Origin: Mesorhizobium loti
Lineage (GTDB): Bacteria; Pseudomonadota; Alphaproteobacteria; Rhizobiales; Rhizobiaceae
Assembly (NCBI GenBank): GCA_002356515.1
Contig: AP017607.1
Span: forward strand, 156,870-220,869
DNA: 64,000 bases
Direction of reading: 5' to 3'
Positions 26,552 through 35,619 of this stretch are shown piece after piece. Under the pieces are notes generated by a model, which did no database searches, was not told the origin of the DNA, and saw nothing but the letters and a program-made list of their open reading frames with translations. The stretch's first letter is position 1. The number at the start of each line of letters is the position of its first letter. The translations under genes were made by a program, and so were the position numbers.

Positions 26552-27007
26552 ATGAACATTCATGAGAGACCAACTAAGATACCAAGGACCATGGAAGCCG
26601 GTGAACTGAGGCCGTGGGTCGCCGCATTCGCCGACGAGCTGGTATCTCTGGGATACACGCCGCTAACCATTGGTGGTTACATCGATTGTGCCCGCCATTT
26701 TGCGGCTTGGCTCGCGATCAGCAACATTGGACTCGATCAGGTCGGCGACGAGGCTATCGGTCGCTTTGGGCAGCATCGTTGCTGTTGCGGTGGTTATAGG
26801 CGCGCAGTGCCGCGCTCCAGTAACTACCTGAACCGCGTTCATCGTTTTATCGTGTTTCTCGGCGAACGCGGTGTCGTGCCGCTGGCCGCGCCAGTTGCCA
26901 ACCCCGTTGATCCCCATGTCGGTGACTATCAAGAGTGGCTCACGCGCCATCGAGGTATTTGCGGGCGCCGGTCAAGCGGCCCGGGCAGTCCACATCAGGG
27001 AGTGAAC
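26552..27007 (+). pseudogene. N-terminal remnant of a tyrosine recombinase (possible RIT-element integrase)
   Basis: The first 140 or so residues look like the core-binding domain of a phage-type integrase. They include a WVAAFADELVSLGYTPLTIG helix, ARHFAAWLAI, and YLNRVHRFIVFLGERGVV. The catalytic domain with its Arg-His-Arg-Tyr residues is missing. The frame passes without a stop into the pmtA sequence at about 27005, so the ORF reads as a chimera. The sequence resembles the first of the three recombinases found in RIT elements; that is an inference. Confidence 0.6.
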
Positions 27008-27660
27008 ATGGTCTTTCGATTGAAGGAGCGCCTCGGCCGGAAATTTGAAGAAGAAGTGCAATTCTTCAAGAGCTGGCAAAAGGACAAGAAAGGCGTGGGC
27101 GCGCTGATGCCGACCTCGGTTCACGCCGCACGCCGCATGGCAAGCGTGGTCAGTCCTGCGTCGGGACTGCCGGTGCTCGAGCTTGGCGCCGGAACCGGCG
27201 TCATCACAAAGGCGATCCTGGAAACCGGCATCAAGCCGCGGCAGCTGGTTTCAGTGGAGTATTCCGAGGACTTCTATCACCGCTTGAGACATCGCTTCCC
27301 CGATGTCGATGTTCGGTTGGGTGATGCCTTTTCGCTGGATGAGGTGCTGGCCGAGCGGAAGGCCGAACAGTTCGATTGTGTCATCAGCGCGGTGCCGCTG
27401 CTGAGCTTTCCCATGGAGCGCCGCATGCCCTGCTCGAGGATCTGCTGGCCCGCATTCCTGCTGGCGCGCCTGTCATCCAGATCACCTACGGACCTTTGTC
27501 GCCGGTGATCAAGATGCCGGAACGCTACATTGTTTCGCATTATGATTTTGTCGTCCGCAACATCCCGCCCGCCCAGCTTTGGACGTACCGCCGGGCAGTC
27601 GGACCGCGCACGGCCAATGCAACTGCTGTCCAGCGCGATCATGTTCAAGGAGGGCAGTAG
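27008..27660 (+). pseudogene. pmtA: Phosphatidylethanolamine N-methyltransferase, frameshifted
   Basis: PmtA makes phosphatidylcholine by methylating phosphatidylethanolamine with SAM. The first part has FEEEVQFFKSW, GALMPTS and the SAM motif LELGAGTGVITKAIL. After FPMERR (about 27420) the frame shifts, and the rest (LLEDLLARIPAGAPVIQITY, YDFVVRNIPPAQLWTYRR) continues in another frame to 27660. The joined pieces would be about 217 residues, the normal length. A one- or two-base indel therefore probably kills the gene. It is also fused upstream to an integrase remnant, so its promoter is probably gone. Confidence 0.82.
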
Positions 27661-27839
27661 GCCGGCAAGCTGAGCTGCGCGGCGCGCGGCCTTCTGCTGT
27701 TTACGGATGCGGCGAGGTCGGTCTCGCCGAGAGTGGACGAGAGGGTTCGGCCGCTTGAACGGTCACAGCCCCGACATCATGATTTTGCAGGGATTGTCTA
27801 GTCGCCCAGCGTGAGAGCTCATTACGTTGAGAGGAACCA

Positions 27840-28130
27840 ATGAACGCGGAGGATTTCAGCAGCCCAATATTCGTGAAGCGGGCTGCCTATATCGTGCAGG
27901 AGATTGCGACCCTGGCGGACGCCATCGATTTCCTCAATGACTGGCCCGAAGAGCAAAAGGACCAAATTCACGAAGCGGCCTTGAAGGCATGCTGTGGTGC
28001 ATATAATGGACACAAACCACTCAGCGCAGCACACCAGGCTTTTCTTGATTTCGCCAGGAGCGCCACAATTTTGGAAGATCCAGTCTCGGCCATGCAGTGG
28101 ATGGCAGCTTGCAAAAAGCTGCGGGCTTAG
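27840..28130 (+). CDS. DUF982 protein
   Basis: Predicted 96-residue protein of the DUF982 family, common in multiple copies in rhizobia. Features are the initial IFVKRAAYIVQEIATLADAI, the LNDWP motif, a helix with KACCGAYNG, and AHQAFLDFARSATIL. The function of the family is not known. The start ATG has GAGAGGAA shortly upstream. No operon partner is visible. Confidence 0.82.
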   Translation: MNAEDFSSPIFVKRAAYIVQEIATLADAIDFLNDWPEEQKDQIHEAALKACCGAYNGHKPLSAAHQAFLDFARSATILEDPVSAMQWMAACKKLRA

Positions 28131-28900
28131 GTTTTCACCTGGGATGGGTGAACCTGCGGCAATCCATGGCCGGAGGAAGTCGGGCGACCTGGAGGAGCGG
28201 TGGCGGGAGCCGGGTTTCACACCCGACCTGGGATGTGTATTCCGGCGCTTTGAGACGACCCAATAGCGCCGGCCCGCAAAAGCGGCTGTTAGGTTGGCAC
28301 GCCCGCTGCGATAATGCAGATGTGAATGGCTTCAGGCGCTTTGAGAGAGGTCTGCCATGCCGCACCATGGTTTTGCACGTCCAGAACAACTGGAAATGCT
28401 CAGCAAAGGCGCTCGCGGAGCTCGGCGGCCATTTCCCGCCGGACAGCCCGAGCGTGAGGCCTTGGCCGTGAAGATCAATGGCACTCGTTGAAAGCGGGGC
28501 CGACACGCTCGAAGAGATCAAGAAGTCGCTGAACGACCGCGATGTCACTCCACGACCCCCTGGCCTTATTCGGTCCAGGGGGCCGAAAACGGCTTGCCCG
28601 TGGCAGCACGTCGCTCCCCTTTTTGTCGCGGGTCGAGCCGGTTGACCCTGCCGGCCGGCCCCGTTTGACAAACCGGCCATCGGCGCGGTAGCACCATCCA
28701 AAGCTGAGATCGCAGGGCAGAACTGATCGCACCCATCGGGCGGCGCGACCCCGACCAGCTTACACCCAATTGGCGCCATTTCGCGCATCAGCATGGCGAT
28801 GCGACATCTCCTGTGTCGAGCGCGCGATAACGGAAACTGGTTGTGACGCAGCGGGGCGCCAAAGGCTCGGCTTTAAGCAGGTAAAGTGGAGGTGAACGTC
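28131..28900. other. Gene-poor stretch with possible recombinase scraps
   Basis: No intact gene. Near 28475-28540 the plus strand reads ESGADTLEEIKKSLNDRDV, weakly like the C-terminal end of serine recombinases (resolvases). A GC-rich stem-loop (CCCCCTGGCC facing GGTCCAGGGGG) lies near 28552-28582. The segment near 28725-28775 resembles one near 43295-43345 (ATCG-rich with GACCAGCT), so the two may be copies of one decayed repeat. Confidence 0.35.
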
Positions 28901-30547
28901 ATGCGTTTTGAAAATTCCACGCCCTCTGCGGCGACCACTTTGATCCCGCTTAACAACCCGGTCTTTCGTTCGATCTGGACAGCCACGCAGATTTCCAGCC
29001 TTGGCTGGCTCGTCCAGAGCGTGGCGATCAGCTGGCTCATGGCCACAATCCCAGCCTCCGATCTGATGGTTGCGCTTGTTCAGGCTGCTTCGACACTGCC
29101 CGCCTTCTTTCTGTCGATCCTTGCCGGGGCCATTGCCGACAGTCGCAGCCGCCGCGGGGTGATGCTTGCCGGGCACTGCCTGATCGCATTGGCGTCCACG
29201 ACGCTGGCTCTCTCTGTTGCGCTGGGCTTTGTCAGTCCGTGGTTGATCCTGGGCCTGAGTTTCCTGGCCGGGTGCGGCTTTGCCTTGAATGATCCAGCCT
29301 GGCACGCCTCCGTCGGCGATATCCTGGAAAAGCGGGAGATACCCGCTGCCGTGACGCTGATGTCGGTCGGATACAATGTTGTTCGAAGCATAGGACCGGC
29401 TTTGGGCGGGGTAATTTTGGCGCTTCTGGGACCTCTGGCGGCTTTCGTCTTGGCGGCGCTGAGCGATCTCGTCCCGTTGGGCGCGGTCCTGCGCTCCAAA
29501 TGGCATGTGCGTTCTTCGCCGCTTCCGCGCGAACGGATGATCACGGCCATACGCGATGGCATGCGCTTCACGGCGATCTCCTCGGAGATCCGCTTCGCAA
29601 TCGCACGTGCAACTTTATTCGGGCTGTCGAGCATCTCGATCCTCGCTCTGCTCCCGCTCCTGGTGCGTGATCAGTTGGCAGGAGGTCCACTCGTTTACGG
29701 CGTCCTGCTGGCTGGCTTCGGCGCAGGCGCCTTCATCGCCGGACTGGGCAATGGCCACTTGAGGCGCATCGCCTCACAAGAGAAATTGGTCACGCTGGCA
29801 TCCGTTGCCTGCGCGGCATGTTGCCTTATGCTGGCGCTCACATCGTCGGTTGCTGTGGCTGCGATCGCGCTCGCAATCGGTGGCGCAGGCTGGGTTGTCA
29901 CCTGGACCGGAACCGACGTGTCTGTGCAGTTGGCAAGCCCAAGGTGGGTCGTCGGTCGCACGCTGTCGATCTATTATGCTTTGACCTATGGCGGCATGGC
30001 GGCCGGCAGCTGGATCTGGGGTGCTGTCGCGCAGAACTATTCCCTGACATGGGCATTTGAAGGTGCTGCAGTGGCACTGGTGCTGGTTGCAGCGGCGGGA
30101 AAGGTGCTGCCCATCGAACTTTGGGAAGAGTCGGACCAAGGCGCCGCCGACTTCATCCCACCCGAACTGGCCCTCACTCTGAGGCCAAGAAGCGGCCCAA
30201 TCGTGGTCAAGGTGGAGTATCTGATCGCCGAAGCCAACATCGCGGCATTTCTGCGTTGCATGCGCGAAAGACGGCGCGTTCAAAGCCGCGCCGGCGCGCG
30301 CAATTGGACGCTGCAGCGAAATCTCCAGAAGCCGACGCTGTGGACCGAGACATTTCGCACCCCGACCTGGACCGATTATCTTCGTTTGAACCATCGGCTA
30401 ACGGTGGCTGACAGGGAGCTCGACGAGCGCCTCGCCGCTTTGCAGACTGGTGGATCTCCTCTTCATGTCGTGCTTTCGATCGAGCGGTCGACAAGCTTGG
30501 CGTCTGGCAGCGAAGTCCAGCCTGTGCCCTTTGTGTCGCGTCCCTGA
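28901..30547 (+). CDS. MFS exporter (EntS/MFS_3 type) with C-terminal ABM-like domain
   Basis: Predicted 548-residue major-facilitator transporter. About twelve membrane segments span residues 10-400, with the first loop motif GAIADSRSRRGVM and a repeated NDPAWHASVGDILEKREIPA. The family is that of enterobactin exporter-like and tetronasin-like proteins. After SGPIVVKVEYLI a soluble domain of about 110 residues follows (FRTPTWTDYLRLNHRLTVAD), resembling an antibiotic-biosynthesis-monooxygenase-type fold seen on some MFS_3 members. The ATG at 28901 has a strong GGAGGTGA. No substrate can be named. Two broken relatives lie at 31849-33400 and 43578-43720. Confidence 0.82.
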   Translation: MRFENSTPSAATTLIPLNNPVFRSIWTATQISSLGWLVQSVAISWLMATIPASDLMVALVQAASTLPAFFLSILAGAIADSRSRRGVMLAGHCLIALASTTLALSVALGFVSPWLILGLSFLAGCGFALNDPAWHASVGDILEKREIPAAVTLMSVGYNVVRSIGPALGGVILALLGPLAAFVLAALSDLVPLGAVLRSKWHVRSSPLPRERMITAIRDGMRFTAISSEIRFAIARATLFGLSSISILALLPLLVRDQLAGGPLVYGVLLAGFGAGAFIAGLGNGHLRRIASQEKLVTLASVACAACCLMLALTSSVAVAAIALAIGGAGWVVTWTGTDVSVQLASPRWVVGRTLSIYYALTYGGMAAGSWIWGAVAQNYSLTWAFEGAAVALVLVAAAGKVLPIELWEESDQGAADFIPPELALTLRPRSGPIVVKVEYLIAEANIAAFLRCMRERRRVQSRAGARNWTLQRNLQKPTLWTETFRTPTWTDYLRLNHRLTVADRELDERLAALQTGGSPLHVVLSIERSTSLASGSEVQPVPFVSRP

Positions 30548-30689
30548 ACGACGCTTACAAGGCACTGCAGGGCTTTGCACGCAACAGGGTGGATTGCGGT
30601 CGATCCAGGGCCTTAGGATGTCTCGCTTTTGCTGCGTCTATCTCCGGGTCTCAATGTGCAGGGATGGCTATCGCCCAGTCCCTGCTGCG

Positions 30690-30809
30690 ATACGACGGCG
30701 TGATCGCCTTCGACGGTGGCTGGCTCGGGGGGAGACATTCGTCTCGTTCGACCGCAAGGCGGTCAAATTGCTTTCAGCAAAAGGACAAGCGGTTCAGCTT
30801 CTTTGCTGA
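30690..30809 (+). pseudogene. Possible PIN-domain (VapC) toxin remnant
   Basis: The frame ending at 30809 reads RGETFVSFDRKAVKLLSAKG then QAVQLL and a stop. It resembles the last strand and helix of VapC-type PIN toxins, where a conserved Asp is followed by a basic segment. The upstream parts of a PIN domain are not visible in frame. The match is short, so the call is tentative. Confidence 0.35.
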
Positions 30810-31848
30810 GCTGTCTCTTGCATTAATGTCGGGGCAGGGGATTCCCACCTGCACGCCGATGTGTTCACGTTCGATCTTCACGACCGGGGAGCTGCAGTTT
30901 CCCATTTTTCGAGGGTCCCTGAAAAGCTCTACGCCAAAACAGGCATTTTGTGCATCTTCTGTTGTATTTTCGAAGCGCATATCCGCGTACAGTGATGGAA
31001 CTCACAGCGCTTTAAAGGCGGCTCAGCCCGTCACGCGCACACAGCCATTTCCAGAGGGATGATCATCATCATCGACCGGGCGCTCGGGAGGCACCGCCGG
31101 TTGAAAGAGGACGATGGCAAATGTCGCGATCAGAAGAGCGACGGCACGATCAGCGCACAGCAAGTTCACGGATCGCCTGCCAGAAATGGAGGCCGGCTTC
31201 GGGCTCGAAGTACCATCACGAGTTGTTCGCGGGGCCGGAGGGGTCGCGACCTGCTGTCCTCAGGGCAAGGCGCGCAGCAGCTGAGCCTTTGGCCAGGCGT
31301 ACCAGTAGGGCGAGCCTGCTCGGATCAGCCTTTCCGGCTTTGCACCTCTCGATGAACCAGGAGTGCCATGACCGGTTCTGCGCTGCCTGTGACTGCGTTC
31401 CTTGGCAGGGGATGTTCGAGCTCGCCGTAGCTTGATTTCATTCAGGTTCTGACAAGTGGTCTTTGATCGCCTCGATTGCATCGCGCAGCTTCGCCACAAA
31501 CTCGACCGCAACGACCTGCATTTCCGATCCTTTTAGAAATGCCCTGAGGTAAGCGCCGGACCCTGCACACACGAACTTTCATTCAAGCAGTTGGAGGGCA
31601 TTTCACTGCGGGAACGAGGTGCTCCGACAAAACCCGCTGCCATCGATCTGAGCAGCGTAAGAACCATCACGAGACAGCTGGTCGGCTATCCAATACCAAA
31701 TCTCTCTACTGTTCACAGCAAAGTACTTTCGGCCAGGCGCAAGCCACGCTAAGGAACGTAGGCCTGCAGTTCCTCTGCACACCACTCAGAATCGACTCCT
31801 ACCTGCGACGATGGGCTTGAGCTCCTTGTTGCACAGAGATTGATCGTG
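30810..31848. other. Intergenic stretch between two MFS paralogues, no recognised gene
   Basis: I find no intact gene between the complete MFS gene and its broken paralogue. Open frames are short and have no familiar motifs. On the minus strand near 31443-31525 a short frame reads MQVVAVEFVAKLRDAIEAIK and ends soon after, possibly the end of a lost gene. The start of the second MFS gene lies at 31849. Confidence 0.4.
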
Positions 31849-32799
31849 ATGCCTGTAAACGAAGAAAGCGGATCTCCAGGATTGCTGGCGCCGCTGAAGA
31901 ATCCTACCTTTCGTTCCATCTTTGTCGCATCCCAGCTTTCGAGCCTGGGGTGGCTGATGCAGACGGTTGCGCTCGGCTGGCTTATGGCCACGGTTTCCAG
32001 CTCGGACGTTTTGGTGGCGCTGGTCCAGGCCTCATCCACCTTGCCGGCGTTCTTTCTGGCGGTGTTCGTTGGGGCAATTGCTGACAACTATAGCCGCCGC
32101 GTGGTCATGATTGTTGGTCGCAGCCTCATGATGGCCGCCTCCGCAATGCTGACGATCCTCATGGCCTTTGGCATTCACGATCCCTGGATGATCCTCGCGT
32201 TCAGCTTTCTCGACGGTTGCGGCATCGCGCTCAGCGACCCGGCCTGGCGAGCCTCAATCGGCGATATCCTGGAGCGCCGCCAGTTGCCGGCGGCCATCAC
32301 CCTGCTCAATGTCGGGTTCAACACGGTGCGCAGTGTCGGTCCCGCGCTCGGCGGCATCATCGTGGCCGCCTTTGGGCCCCTCGTCACATTCGCGCTTACC
32401 ACGCTCGGCTTTGTTGCCCCTCTCACCGCCTTGTGGCGCAACAAGTGGAAGGTCCAGGGCTCATCGCTGCCGCGTGAAGCGCTGATGACGGCCATCTATG
32501 ATGGCCTGCGCTTCACGGCCATATCCTCCGAAATCAAGTCGACGATCGTCCGCGGCACGCTGTTTGGCTTTGCTAGCACCTCGACTTTGGCGCTGCTGCC
32601 GCTGATTGCCCGCGACATTTTGAAGGGCGGCCCAGTCGGCTACGGCATCATGATGGGCGGCTTCGGCGCCGGCGCAATGCTGGCCGGGCTCATGAACCCG
32701 AGACTGAGGCAAATGCTCACGCAGGAATGGCTGGTCGTCCTCGCCTGTCTTGCATGCGCTCTGTGCGAGATATCGCTTGCGTCCTCGCTTGCCATCGCG
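31849..32799 (+). pseudogene. Second MFS exporter, N-terminal two thirds only
   Basis: The frame encodes some 315 residues closely parallel to the MFS protein at 28901: PLKNPTFRSIFVASQLSSLG, GAIADNYSRRVVM, LSDPAWRASIGDILERRQLP and GGFGAGAMLAGLMNPRLR. The likeness ends after SLAIAN at about 32799. The frame runs on to 32970, but through DNA whose protein likeness is mostly on the opposite strand. The missing last membrane segments and the soluble domain are found, rearranged, on the minus strand at 32797-33400. Confidence 0.72.
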
Positions 32800-33400
32800 A
32801 ACGCCCCAAAACCAGCTGCCGGCGGCAATTCCGCCATAGGTGAATGCGTTGGACGCACGATCTCAATCTGCCGATGGAAGCGAGTAGTTCTGGACGATGG
32901 CGGGCTCGTCGCCGCGGTAAGTTTCAGGACCGCGTCGTCCAGGTGCTTATCCGCCTCCGTAAGGCGATGATGGAGGCGATGAAAGTCGGTCCAGGTTGGG
33001 GTACGAAATGATTCGACCCATCGCGACGGTTGCTGGACGTCTCGCGTGAGTGTCCATTGACGGGCGCCAACGCGGCTTTGAGCATAGCGGCGCTTCTGCA
33101 TGATTTCCAGGAACAGATCCAAGTCTTCCTCGAGGATCGTGTATTCGGTGGTGACGAGGATGGGGCCGCTCCTTGGCTTCAGATCGAGAGCGATCGCGGG
33201 TGCCAAAAGGCGCCGGACGGCTCGAGCTCCGACTCGGAACGATTGCTCATCGGCAGCTTGAACCCGAGCGCGGCGACGCCCGCTGTCGCGATCGCGGACC
33301 AGGCCATTGAGCGCGGGCTTGCCAGTTGCACGTTAACGCCAAGTCCGGACCACGCCGTTACCCACCCTGCCCCGCCGAGCGCAAGGCAGACCGTCACGAT
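32797..33400 (-). pseudogene. Scrambled and inverted C-terminal pieces of the second MFS exporter
   Basis: Read on the minus strand, pieces match the end of the MFS protein at 28901 but out of order. LALGGAGWVTAWSGLGVNVQ and LASPRS (33400-33300) are fused in frame to the FadB-like gene. GVAALGFKLPMSN follows, then after a frame change the soluble domain (ALDLKPRSGPILVTTEY to HLDDAVLKL, 33206-32906). Next come AIVQNYSLP (about 32920-32888) and finally NAFTYGGIAAGSWFWGV (about 32853-32797), which in the intact protein comes before QNYSL. A short VGRTISI match lies on the plus strand at 32848-32868. Confidence 0.62.
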
Positions 33401-35155
33401 GAGGTCCGTGACGAAGGGATCCACCTCGCCACGGCTGGGGCCCGTCGGATAGAGATAATAGCCGGCACCAGTCTTGCGGCCGAAGCGGCCCGCTTCACAA
33501 AGCTGGTCCGGAATTGTCACATAGCGATCTGTTGGCCTGCGGACTGCCGCTGTGGACTGCCGCATTCGCCAGCCGATATCCAAACCTGATAGATCGGCCA
33601 CTGCAAAGGGCCCCATAGCAAACCCGAATTCCTCAAGAGCCGCGTCAATTTCATGAGGCAGCGCGCCCTCCTCCAGCATGAATTCGCACTGCAGGCGGTA
33701 AGCCGAGTAGATGCGGTTGCCGATGAACCCGAAGCTGTCCTTGGACAATATGGGCAGTTTCCCGAGGTCGAGTGCGAGCCGAAGTGTGGAGGCGATCGTC
33801 TGCTCCGAGATGTCCCGGTGATGAACGACTTCGACAAGACGCATGACCTCCGCTGGGCTGAAGAAATGCATTCCTGCAACATTCTGCGGTCGGCCACAGA
33901 AGCTGGCGATGTCAGCGACCGACAGGTACGAGGTATTGGTCAGCAGGATCGCATCGGATCTTGCTTTCCGCCCAAGGTTTCCAAAAACCGCCTGTTTAGC
34001 GCCAATATCTTCGAACACAGCCTCGATCACCGCATCCGCCTCCTCTATGTCGGTCAGATCAGTTGTTGCGCTAAATCGTGACAACCAGGCTTCCACCTGC
34101 GCGGATGTGATCCGGCCTCGCTCAAGTCGTCGTTGAAAACCCTGGCGGACTCGGTCATGGGCACGAGCAGCGGCATCGTCGTTCGATTCGGCGATGACGA
34201 CTGTTTTTCCGGCTGCAAGCAGCGCTGCAGCGATGCCGGCACCCATGGTTCCGCCACCAACAACCGCAACGACGTGGATCGGTGCGGCTTGCGATGCAGC
34301 AGTCTCAGCGGTTTTGGTCGCCTTGCGTTCAGCAAAGAAAAGGTGCCGCAGTGCAACCGCCTCACGGCTCATCCTAAGTCGCTGGAATTCGGCCCTTTCT
34401 TCGGCCAGGCCTTGTTGAAAGGGAACGGTCCCGCACTGCTCGATGGCGAATATCGCTGCCCGGATATGAGGCCGCTGGCGGCCGGAGGTGAGCGCAATGG
34501 CTTTCGATTTGGCAACGGCGCCGGGCTCCCCGACAGGGATTTCTTTCTCCGATACGCGGCGCTTGCAAGGCCCTAGCGCGGAAAGGAACTCAAGCGCCTC
34601 CGCTAACAGGTCTTGTTCGGCGATTGCGTCGACCATCCCGAGCTTGTGGGCATCATTTGCGGTCACGCGTGTGCCGGCACAGATAAGCTCAATCGCTTTC
34701 TCATGCCCCACGAGCCGCGGGAGACGCTGCGTTCCCCCTGCTCCCGGAATTAACCCGAGCGTTGTTTCCGGTAGCCCGACCAAGGCCTGTGGAGTGGCAA
34801 TGCGACCGTCGCAGGCCAACGCCAGCTCGTAGCCCCCGCCCAATGCGGCCCCTGCAATTGCTGCAACGAACGGTTTGGCACTATGCTCAATTGCCGCGAT
34901 GACGGTAGGGAGCTGCGGTTCCTCCAGCGGCGCTCCAAATTCGCGTATGTCGGAGCCGGCCATGAACATCTGAGCCGCGCCCATCAAGATGCCCCCGGAT
35001 AACGTTTCATCGGCGTCGACTGAACGGATGGCTGCTAGGAGGCCGCGGCGTACCTCCATCGACCCCGCATTAATGGGCGGATTGTCAATGTAGATGATAC
35101 CGACCTCGCCGCGCCTTTCGACCTTCACCGCTTGACGTGTTGGAGCTTTAGACAT
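33179..35155 (-). CDS. FadB/FadJ-like enoyl-CoA hydratase/3-hydroxyacyl-CoA dehydrogenase with an aberrant C-terminus
   Basis: Fatty-acid or aromatic-acid beta-oxidation enzyme. Residues 1-190 are a crotonase domain (GAALGGGYELALACDGRIA, LGLIPGAGGTQRLPRLVG). Residues 290-480 are the NAD-binding dehydrogenase domain (VVGGGTMGAGIAAALLAAG, GMHFFSPAEVMRLVEVV). A C-terminal helical domain begins SFGFIGNRI and reaches GRKTGAGYYLYP. Near residue 585 (position 33400) the FadB sequence stops and the frame continues into membrane segments of an MFS transporter (LALGGAGWVTAWSGLGVNVQ). The second C-terminal helical domain, normally about 100 residues, is missing. The hydratase half could still work; the dehydrogenase half is doubtful. 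Confidence 0.78.
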   Translation of the reverse strand: MSKAPTRQAVKVERRGEVGIIYIDNPPINAGSMEVRRGLLAAIRSVDADETLSGGILMGAAQMFMAGSDIREFGAPLEEPQLPTVIAAIEHSAKPFVAAIAGAALGGGYELALACDGRIATPQALVGLPETTLGLIPGAGGTQRLPRLVGHEKAIELICAGTRVTANDAHKLGMVDAIAEQDLLAEALEFLSALGPCKRRVSEKEIPVGEPGAVAKSKAIALTSGRQRPHIRAAIFAIEQCGTVPFQQGLAEERAEFQRLRMSREAVALRHLFFAERKATKTAETAASQAAPIHVVAVVGGGTMGAGIAAALLAAGKTVVIAESNDDAAARAHDRVRQGFQRRLERGRITSAQVEAWLSRFSATTDLTDIEEADAVIEAVFEDIGAKQAVFGNLGRKARSDAILLTNTSYLSVADIASFCGRPQNVAGMHFFSPAEVMRLVEVVHHRDISEQTIASTLRLALDLGKLPILSKDSFGFIGNRIYSAYRLQCEFMLEEGALPHEIDAALEEFGFAMGPFAVADLSGLDIGWRMRQSTAAVRRPTDRYVTIPDQLCEAGRFGRKTGAGYYLYPTGPSRGEVDPFVTDLIVTVCLALGGAGWVTAWSGLGVNVQLASPRSMAWSAIATAGVAALGFKLPMSNRSESELEPSGAFWHPRSLSI

Positions 35156-35253
35156 CCACTAAATCCCTGTCTTGCTGAAACATAGCTGGCGAGCGAGCCG
35201 TTCCCATTCGGCGTGGTTCGCGGGTACCCTGCCAGCGTCGTCTCGGGGTTGTG

Positions 35254-35610
35254 TCAAGCAACCCGGGTGTTGATGGCGGCCAACGCAGCCGACGCTTCAG
35301 AGATGATCCGGTCGACCAGCTCCCGGCAACTTGGTATGTCGTTGATCAGACCAACCGCCTGTCCGCAGGACCAGACCGCGTCATCCAGCTTTCCCTCGAA
35401 ATAGACTGAAGGATTCCTGCTTCCCGTGATGAGCGGCAAGAGCTCCTCAAGGGTGGCCCCCGCCGCTTCCATCTGGACAACGCGGTCCGCCAGGGCGTTT
35501 TTTGCCACCCGCATGGGGGAGCCAATTGATTTTTGGACGATAAGCGTGTCGTCGGCCCTTGCGGCCACCATCCAGTCCTTCATCATGCCAGCCAACGGCG
35601 ATGGCAGCGC
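35254..35610 (-). pseudogene. C-terminal fragment of a nitronate monooxygenase-like flavoprotein
   Basis: About 115 residues match the end of NAD(P)H-dependent flavin oxidoreductases of the nitronate monooxygenase type: ADDTLIVQKSIGSPMRVAKN, LPLITGSRNPSVYFEGKLDD and SCGQAVGLINDIPSCRELV. The FMN-binding TIM-barrel before it is missing: at about 35600-35625 the DNA switches to a substrate-binding protein fragment on the other strand. It lies 98 bp upstream of the FadB-like gene on the same strand and was probably once in its operon. Confidence 0.68.
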
Positions 35611-35619
35611 TGATTGGCG

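Noticed and set aside
28475..28600. Serine recombinase gene end
   Set aside because: The likeness of one 19-residue stretch is too weak to annotate; it is mentioned only in the gap note.
31441..31530. Possible nod box
   Set aside because: The ATC and GAT spacings do not match the conserved nod-box pattern, and no nod gene follows.
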